From Firmicutes bacterium UBA6113 (lineage in GTDB: Bacteria > Bacillota > Clostridia > Tissierellales > Sedimentibacteraceae): a stretch of DNA of 64,000 nucleotides. Shown piece after piece: positions 60,001 through 64,000 of this stretch. The notes below the pieces were generated by a model. That model made no database searches and had not been told where the DNA came from. It saw only the letters and a list, made by a program, of their open reading frames with translations. The stretch is taken from positions 1-64,000 of the forward strand of contig DIWF01000028.1 in NCBI GenBank assembly GCA_002422545.1. The letters run 5' to 3'. Numbering within the stretch: position 1 is the first letter of the stretch; every line of letters starts with the position of its first letter. The position numbers were made by a program, and so were the translations under genes.

Positions 60001-62131
60001 CCACTGTCAATTGTTTTGCTGTTATTTCACCGTCAGTAATAGAATAGTCTGCCGGCTTAATATAGTTATTTTTATCTGCTCCACCTAAAGTATATACAAC
60101 TGTTATTGTTTTGTTTGTGTTTGTTATAGAAGTATCATACTCTGCAACAGCGCTTACTGTTATATCATCTCCGGCAACAACTCCGTTTAGTGTTCCTGCA
60201 GCCACCGCTGCTGAATTACTTCCGTCATATGTTTTTGTTGCATTCAATACGGGATCTGATATTGTCAGCTGTTTTTCATTTATTTCACCGCCTGTAACAG
60301 AAGAGTCTAAAGGTTTGATATAATTATTTTTATCTGCTCCGTCAAGAGTATATTCAACTACTATTGTTTTTCCTGTACCTACTAAAGAAGTATTATAATT
60401 TGCAACAGCAATTATTGTAACAACATCATCACCAACAACTCCGCTCAATGTTCCTGCACTCACTGATGCTGAAGTGCTTCCGTCATAGGTTTTTGTTTTT
60501 ATTAATGAAGCTGCTGATACTGTCAGTTGTTTTGCTGTTATTTCGCCATCATTAACAGAATAGTCTGTAGGTTTAACATATTTACCGGCATCTTTACCCC
60601 CAAGAGTATAAACAACTGTTATTGTTTTGTTTGTGCCTGTTAATGAAGTGTCATATGAAGCTGAAGCATTTACTGTTACAACATCTCCAGCAGAAACTCC
60701 GACTAATGTACCTGCTGTAACATCAGCTGTTGTACTTCCGTCGTATGTTTTTGATTTATTCAATGTAGGTTCTGAAATTGTCAGCTGTTTTGCAGAACTA
60801 CCTTTATTTGTTATGATTCCTGTGCCGTTAGTGTTTGTTGTTGCACTTGAACCGCTTCTAATTTCTACACCGCCTGCAGTAATGCCAGTTGTACCTTTAC
60901 TTGCTGTAACTTTAGTATTAGGTGTTGTAACCTCAATTTCATCTGCATTCGCTTCAACTGATCCTACATTACCATTTCCCTCTATGGCTGCACCTGGACC
61001 ATTTGCCAAAATCTTAGCAACTGATCCTTCAACCTTTACAGTAGTATTTGCAGCATTTATAATAACTTTGTCTGCACTTGAACCAGATCCAAAAATAATA
61101 TTGGAGTTTTCACCTTCAATTAAAGCCGTTCTAACATCTGCATTGACTGCAGTCACAGTAACATTGGGAGCTGTAACAGTCATATTTCCAATATTACCAT
61201 CAATTATAACATCATCATATCCATCTGCAATAATTTGTCCAATTTCTGTTCCATCACCGGAATATACTCTAACCTGGCCATCAACACGTGCTATAACGAT
61301 ATTTTTTATGCTTGAATCACCAACTATTTTAATTGAATTTATACCGCCTCCGCGGATTAAAACTTTACCGGTTACCATTACTCCGTCTAATGTCACATCA
61401 CCATCGCCTACACCGTCACCAATAACCAAATCTCCGTTTATTGTTATGTTTTTTAAGACTACATCTGGTCTATTAATCATAACATTGCCGTCATAATCAT
61501 TTGTGTATGTGCCTGATTTTACTATGTAATTTTGTAAAATGTTGTCCATAAGCTGAGCAAATTCCGCTCTTGTAATATTTTTTTTAGGATTGATCATGCC
61601 CTCAGAACCTGAAATATACCCATATGCTGCAAGAGAAGATACACAATCTTTTGCCCAGTCACTTACATTAGATTTATCTTTAAAACTGTCCAGAAAACTT
61701 TCATTGCTTCCAGATAACTTAAATGCACGAGCAAGAACAACAAATGCTTCTTCACGAGTAATGTTGTTATTAGGATACAGCTTGCCTCCATCCCCAACAA
61801 ATGCTTTCATTTGTACTGCTTTTGCCATTGCTTCATAATACCAGTCTTTATCGGAAATATCACTAAAAGATGCTAACGAAGTCTTTTCATTTGTTCCAAA
61901 AGCTCTTACTATGATTGCTGCCATTTGTGCACGTGTAAGATTTTCACTTGGCATAATTTTGTCATTGTCACCGCTTAAAAGTCCGTTTGAGATAGCGTTT
62001 TCAATTGCAATTGTTGACCAATCATTTGGCATATCAGAAAAAGATCCGCTTTCCAACGCTAAAACTGATTGTGTAAAAACAAACATAAAAGCAATTGCCA
62101 ATAAAACACTTTTTATCATTGGTTTTTTCAT
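57038..62131 (-). CDS. S-layer-anchored giant protein with 11 YDG repeats
   Basis: 1697-residue exported surface protein. Residues 1-26 are a signal peptide; about 28-195 are three SLH domains (SDMPNDWSTIAIENAISNGL, SDISDKDWYYEAMAKAVQM, and a third with NITRAEFAQLMDNIL) that bind the wall polymer. Residues about 205-440 form a Gly/Asp/Val-rich beta-helix-like stretch (NITINGDLVIGDGVGDGDVT). Residues 447-1392 are eleven YDG domains of exactly 86 residues each, typified by TKTYDGSTTAAVTAGTLSGV. The last 300 residues are unique; the end (SANASFTISDGVDTATILFE) resembles flagellin-type IN motifs weakly. GAGGAGG precedes ATG 62131. Likely a long adhesin or S-layer-associated fibre. Confidence 0.88.
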   Translation of the reverse strand: MKKPMIKSVLLAIAFMFVFTQSVLALESGSFSDMPNDWSTIAIENAISNGLLSGDNDKIMPSENLTRAQMAAIIVRAFGTNEKTSLASFSDISDKDWYYEAMAKAVQMKAFVGDGGKLYPNNNITREEAFVVLARAFKLSGSNESFLDSFKDKSNVSDWAKDCVSSLAAYGYISGSEGMINPKKNITRAEFAQLMDNILQNYIVKSGTYTNDYDGNVMINRPDVVLKNITINGDLVIGDGVGDGDVTLDGVMVTGKVLIRGGGINSIKIVGDSSIKNIVIARVDGQVRVYSGDGTEIGQIIADGYDDVIIDGNIGNMTVTAPNVTVTAVNADVRTALIEGENSNIIFGSGSSADKVIINAANTTVKVEGSVAKILANGPGAAIEGNGNVGSVEANADEIEVTTPNTKVTASKGTTGITAGGVEIRSGSSATTNTNGTGIITNKGSSAKQLTISEPTLNKSKTYDGSTTADVTAGTLVGVSAGDVVTVNASASYDTSLTGTNKTITVVYTLGGKDAGKYVKPTDYSVNDGEITAKQLTVSAASLIKTKTYDGSTSASVSAGTLSGVVGDDVVTIIAVANYNTSLVGTGKTIVVEYTLDGADKNNYIKPLDSSVTGGEINEKQLTISDPVLNATKTYDGSNSAAVAAGTLNGVVAGDDITVSAVAEYDTSITNTNKTITVVYTLGGADKNNYIKPADYSITDGEITAKQLTVAAPSLTTTKTYDGSKTAAVSAGTLSGVAVGDDVTISAVAEYDTSSAGTNKTITVVYTLGGTDKNNYIKPADYAVTDGEITAKQLTLTVPSLTTTKTYDGNTTAAVTAGTLSGVAAGDDVTVSAVSDYDTSSVGTNKTITVVYSLLGEDAGKYIKPSDYIITDGEITAKQLTVTAPSLTTTKAYDGSTTAAVSSGTLSGVVDGDDVTVSAAADYDTSTAGTDKTITVVYTLSGADKDNYTKPANHSFVDGEITAIQLTVTTPSLTTTKTYDGNTTAAVTEGTLNGVVAGDDVTVSADADYDTSVTGTNKTITVVYTLGGTDKNNYIKPIDYFVADGEITAKQLTVTAPSLTTTKTYDGSTTAAVTAGTLNGVIDGDDVTVSAAASYDTSEKGTNKTITVVYTLGGEDAGKYIKPSDYSVTVGEIAAKQLTVTAPSLTTTKTYDGSATAAVTAGTLSGVIDGDDVTVSASASYSTSSAGTNKTITVGYTLGGEDAGKYIKPADYSFTDGEIAAKQLTVTAPSLATTKTYDGSTTAAVSSGTLSGIVDGDDVTVSADADYDTSSAGMNKTITVVYTLGGTDKGNYIKPANYTAADGEITAIQLTITAPSLTTTKIFDGSTTAAVTAGTLSGVFDGDDVTVSAAADYDTSIAGTNKTITVVYTLGGADKDNYVKPANYSVTDGEITVPNLDQPKPTGLVGVAPSSSSNNDGKITGVDNTMEYKLSSDENWTLVTGTEINNLSAGTYNVRYAAIPGYNPGTIANVTVPAYVESLTSKVITKFDYSTIYASQAQLTSKVITTSDFSVNNKYFTVMDNQGHVIPVDLWWNIPQNEYATTPASSVGSGVESFIQQWFYDNYGLDGFSIRTLSANSFDGSHFVISTFATGTDATIFVDGADWAYFFDSQSAHGTSDDSSANASFTISDGVDTATILFEYYYNDINDLVDEINYQINSSSINATATSVGTDRFKITGNDLTIDGTNKTDFFDVFVTE
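57956..60793 (-). repeat. Eleven 258-bp tandem coding repeats
   Basis: Eleven in-frame units of 258 bp fill this interval exactly (11 x 258 = 2838). Units 1-3 (N-terminal) differ more from the consensus than units 4-11, which share long identical stretches such as the codons for TVTAPSLTTTKTYDG. This is expected to expand or contract by recombination. Confidence 0.9.
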
Positions 62132-62390
62132 TGTTTACATTCCTCCTCAATATTCTTTATTTTAATTAAACATATCAAACGTCATATTATCATAATTTAC
62201 CAAAATATACAATATTTTCTGATTAAAATGCAATACTTTCTCGAAAAGAAGTGTACCATAAATATGTTCTGCTTCTTAACTGACGATCATTACAGTTGCG
62301 ATAAGAGTAAAGTAGTGTTTACTATAAAACTATTGGCTGGTATCCAAACTGTTAAAACGAATGGTAATAAAAGAAAAAACAATACAAAAA

Positions 62391-62427
62391 AACAGAGCCT
62401 ATATAATAAATAAAGGCTCTGTTTTTT
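62391..62427. terminator. Orphan bidirectional terminator
   Basis: AACAGAGCC / GGCTCTGTT with a 15-base loop and T tracts on both sides (TTTTTT to the right; TTTTTTT on the minus strand). No gene is clearly served on the plus strand; a 61-codon frame at 62228-62413 lacks a ribosome binding site. Confidence 0.6.
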
Positions 62428-62458
62428 AATAGTCTATGCTTTTATTTTTGTCAAAGCA

Positions 62459-62611
62459 ACTTTTGCATCATTATCAGGACTAAGTATTATAGGAGCCAAA
62501 TTTTCTAGATTTTTTTGGAACATCACTAAGACTGCCGAATTCATGGGTATTGCAAGAAAAAATCTTCAAGCGAAAATAAAATCCTTAAATATAAGTGCCC
62601 ATCGCCCATAA
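62459..62611 (+). pseudogene. Relic of a Fis-type HTH (sigma-54 regulator) C-terminus
   Basis: In one frame the DNA reads FFWNITKTAEFMGIARKNLQ, then AKIKSLNIS and a stop at 62609. This closely follows the C-terminal Fis-like helix-turn-helix of NtrC-type activators (GNxTKAAxxLGISRKTLxxKIKxLGI). There is no start codon or preceding AAA+ domain, so only the 3' end of such a gene remains. A terminator lies 65 bases downstream on the same strand, as expected for its former 3' end. Confidence 0.55.
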
Positions 62612-62675
62612 TATCCAATAAAATTGTTACTAGTAAAACTCAACTGTCGATTTTGTAAAGTATAACCAGTCATAT

Positions 62676-62712
62676 ACACAGAATTTCATCATTTGCTGGA
62701 ACTCTGTGTTTT
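62676..62712 (+). terminator. Terminator downstream of the HTH relic
   Basis: ACACAGA / TCTGTGT with a 20-base loop followed by TTTTGTTAATTT on the plus strand. On the minus strand there is no T tract, so it does not clearly serve the hydrolase gene. Confidence 0.55.
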
Positions 62713-62731
62713 GTTAATTTATTTTTAAACC

Positions 62732-63511
62732 CTATAATCCTCGTGCATAAAGAATACCTTTCTTAATTGCTTCTGCTAAACCTTTTGGATTTTCCCATGC
62801 CATAGAATGTCCTGATGATTTGACAATTTCAATATTTATCATTTGTTTTTCCAACTCAATTTCTTCATCATCCGGTAAAGAGTTTTCTCCAAAAATAAAA
62901 GTCCTTTTACATTTTAATGAATATAGTATCTCACGCCATGATGGGTTTCCTCCAGCAACTGCTGACTTGGAAATTCTGCTAATTGCTGTAGGAGAACAAA
63001 CTGATAATGTCGCTGCCCACATAGAATTTTCAATGGTGTTTTCATTAACAACTTCATCAAATATATTATTTACAAAGTCATCTTCATTACAAGTTCCAAA
63101 CTCATAACTTGATGATCCCTGACTACTTTTATCCAAATTAGCTTCACTAAGAATAATTGTTTCAACATTTTCTCTGCATTTATCTGCAAGTTCAAGTGCA
63201 ATAGGTCCACCTAGACTATGTGCAAAAATAATGAACTTATTTAGTTTTAGGTCTTGTACAAAATTATACAAATATTTTGCATGGTCTTTAACAGTATATA
63301 AATAATTATCTGGTTTATCACTAAAACCACTGCCTAGCAAATCTATTAATATTCGTCTATGTTCAATTAAATCAGTTTGTGCTGCAACTTCAGGATAATC
63401 AAAAGATCCAGCACATCCTAACCCATGAATAAATAATATTGGCGTATCTTTACCTGGTAAATCATGATACCTTATTTTATTGCTTTCATTATCTACTATA
63501 TGTTCTTTCAT
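62732..63511 (-). CDS. Alpha/beta-hydrolase
   Basis: About 259 residues. LFIHGLGCAG is the oxyanion-hole HG motif, FAHSLGGPIALEL the nucleophile elbow (GxSxG-type, Ser in AHSLGG), LGSGFSDKP the cap-proximal segment, and SSGHSMAWENP near the end supplies the catalytic His. ATG 63511 has GGAGG upstream. A cytosolic esterase or C-C hydrolase is likely; the substrate cannot be determined, and the neighbours give no help. Confidence 0.9.
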   Translation of the reverse strand: MKEHIVDNESNKIRYHDLPGKDTPILFIHGLGCAGSFDYPEVAAQTDLIEHRRILIDLLGSGFSDKPDNYLYTVKDHAKYLYNFVQDLKLNKFIIFAHSLGGPIALELADKCRENVETIILSEANLDKSSQGSSSYEFGTCNEDDFVNNIFDEVVNENTIENSMWAATLSVCSPTAISRISKSAVAGGNPSWREILYSLKCKRTFIFGENSLPDDEEIELEKQMINIEIVKSSGHSMAWENPKGLAEAIKKGILYARGL

Positions 63512-63672
63512 AAAAACCTCCATATTAAATATGAATACTTTATTCTTCTAAACAAATTACTATTTATCAATTGTTTTTCATATCTTTGTCATAGTCTGAT
63601 TTCAAACCGTATGTCATTATCAGATCTAATAATTGCGAATAGTATTTTTTCTCTATAAATTGATTAATACGG

Positions 63673-63975
63673 CTAATCCAGTGTTTCAATCAAAAAACTC
63701 ACAGGACGGAAGCCGTCATTACAAGAAATCATTGCTGACCTTTTATTCTTCATCCAGCCTTCGTAGAAGTCTTCTCCACCATGGGCAAGTGTCATCACAA
63801 ACGAAGACATGCTTTCCCATGCGCTGTCGCACAATCCTTCAGGCTTTTGCCAGCCATGAGCAACAAAAACCTGCCCAATCTCCATATCGCAGGCGTGCTG
63901 TATGGGATTTTCATATTTGTCTATCAAATCTTGATAAATTGTTTGTTTCATCACTGTTATTTTCACATTTTTCAT
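63673..63975 (-). CDS. TIGR04076-like small protein
   Basis: 100 residues matching the TIGR04076 family of unknown function as I recall it: KITVMKQTIYQDLIDKY at the start, CDMEIGQVFVAHGWQKPEGL, CDSAWESMSSFVMTLAHGG and CNDGFRPVSFLIE. Three cysteines (in the CDM, CDSAW and CNDG positions) are regularly placed and may bind a metal or cofactor. AGGAG precedes ATG 63975. It is encoded alone at the window edge. Confidence 0.75.
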   Translation of the reverse strand: MKNVKITVMKQTIYQDLIDKYENPIQHACDMEIGQVFVAHGWQKPEGLCDSAWESMSSFVMTLAHGGEDFYEGWMKNKRSAMISCNDGFRPVSFLIETLD

Positions 63976-64000
63976 ATCGATTTCTCCTAATCTTCTCTTA

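Noticed and set aside
57956..60793. Possible CRISPR-like regular spacing
   Set aside because: Units are 258 bp, in frame, with protein-level conservation and no spacer/repeat division; no cas genes are near.
60627..61496. A 289-codon plus-strand frame and a series of 60-80 codon frames spaced 258 bp apart opposite the YDG repeats
   Set aside because: They are antisense shadows of the repeated coding sequence; they lack ribosome binding sites and are hydrophobic by-products of the Thr/Val/Ala codons.
62228..62413. 61-codon plus-strand frame before the orphan terminator
   Set aside because: No ribosome binding site or recognisable domain; composition is that of AT-rich non-coding DNA. A small RNA ending at the terminator cannot be excluded.

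Overview
The window looks like chromosomal DNA of a low-GC, anaerobic, endospore-forming Firmicute of the Clostridia/Tissierellia type. Supporting signs are AT-rich intergenic DNA, strong AGGAGG ribosome binding sites, a small acid-soluble spore protein, a SpoIID-like protein, S-layer homology (SLH) proteins, citrate lyase, and a tungsten-type aldehyde ferredoxin oxidoreductase with NADH-linked iron-sulphur subunits. The genus cannot be fixed from the sequence alone; Sedimentibacter-like organisms would fit.

Layout. 0-10 kb: typA, an amidohydrolase, trpS with a terminator in its leader, a degenerate CobS-like membrane protein, a secreted HExxH/SLH protein, rlmH, an iron alcohol dehydrogenase and a SpoIID/peptidoglycan-binding protein. 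10-28 kb: a tricarboxylate catabolic locus. Read on the minus strand it runs lysR, prpF, mmgE/prpD, larA-like, tctC, tctB, tctA, AbrB-family permease, citC, citD, citE, citF, and a fused citX-gntR. Aconitase-like and isocitrate dehydrogenase genes diverge on the plus strand. 28-34.5 kb: moaD-like gene, a candidate Moco/Tuco riboswitch with terminator, ferredoxin, AOR, and NuoE/NuoF/NuoG-like subunits. 34.5-50 kb: asnB, two small genes (one spore protein, one Cys/Gly-rich unknown), LCP protein, pduO, ksgA, rnmV, udk, a G5/3D-domain protein, pdxY-like kinase, marR, ftsH, guaB, a LysM protein, a DUF1292 protein and tRNA-Pro. 50-64 kb: ferredoxin-nitroreductase, a GC-rich secreted giant with HEGGH, an EAL/HDOD protein, an SLH protein with eleven exact-length 86-residue YDG repeats, an alpha/beta hydrolase and a TIGR04076-like protein.

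How the genes may work together. The 10-28 kb locus has the parts to import a tricarboxylate (TctABC), interconvert aconitate isomers (PrpF), hydrate or dehydrate (aconitase, MmgE/PrpD), perhaps epimerise a hydroxyacid (LarA), split citrate (CitCDEF with CitX) and oxidise isocitrate (IDH). Two regulators are encoded inside it. Two copies of a dyad ATAGG-N5-CCTAT lie exactly where a LysR activator would act, in front of mmgE and in the lysR/aconitase divergent region. Two tandem TTGTATACAA palindromes cover the predicted mmgE start site, as expected for a GntR/FCD repressor. The most likely candidate is the CitX-GntR fusion, which would join cofactor loading of citrate lyase and transcription control in one polypeptide.

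The second notable system is the tungsten aldehyde oxidoreductase operon. Its predicted riboswitch starts one base after the moaD stop, and the closing helix competes with the terminator. The gene content suggests an aldehyde-oxidising, NADH/ferredoxin-linked, possibly bifurcating complex. Dispersed GTAGGGG...CCCCTAC palindromic repeats, two hairpin arrays, a guaB 3' relic and a relic of a Fis-type helix-turn-helix gene occupy several gaps.
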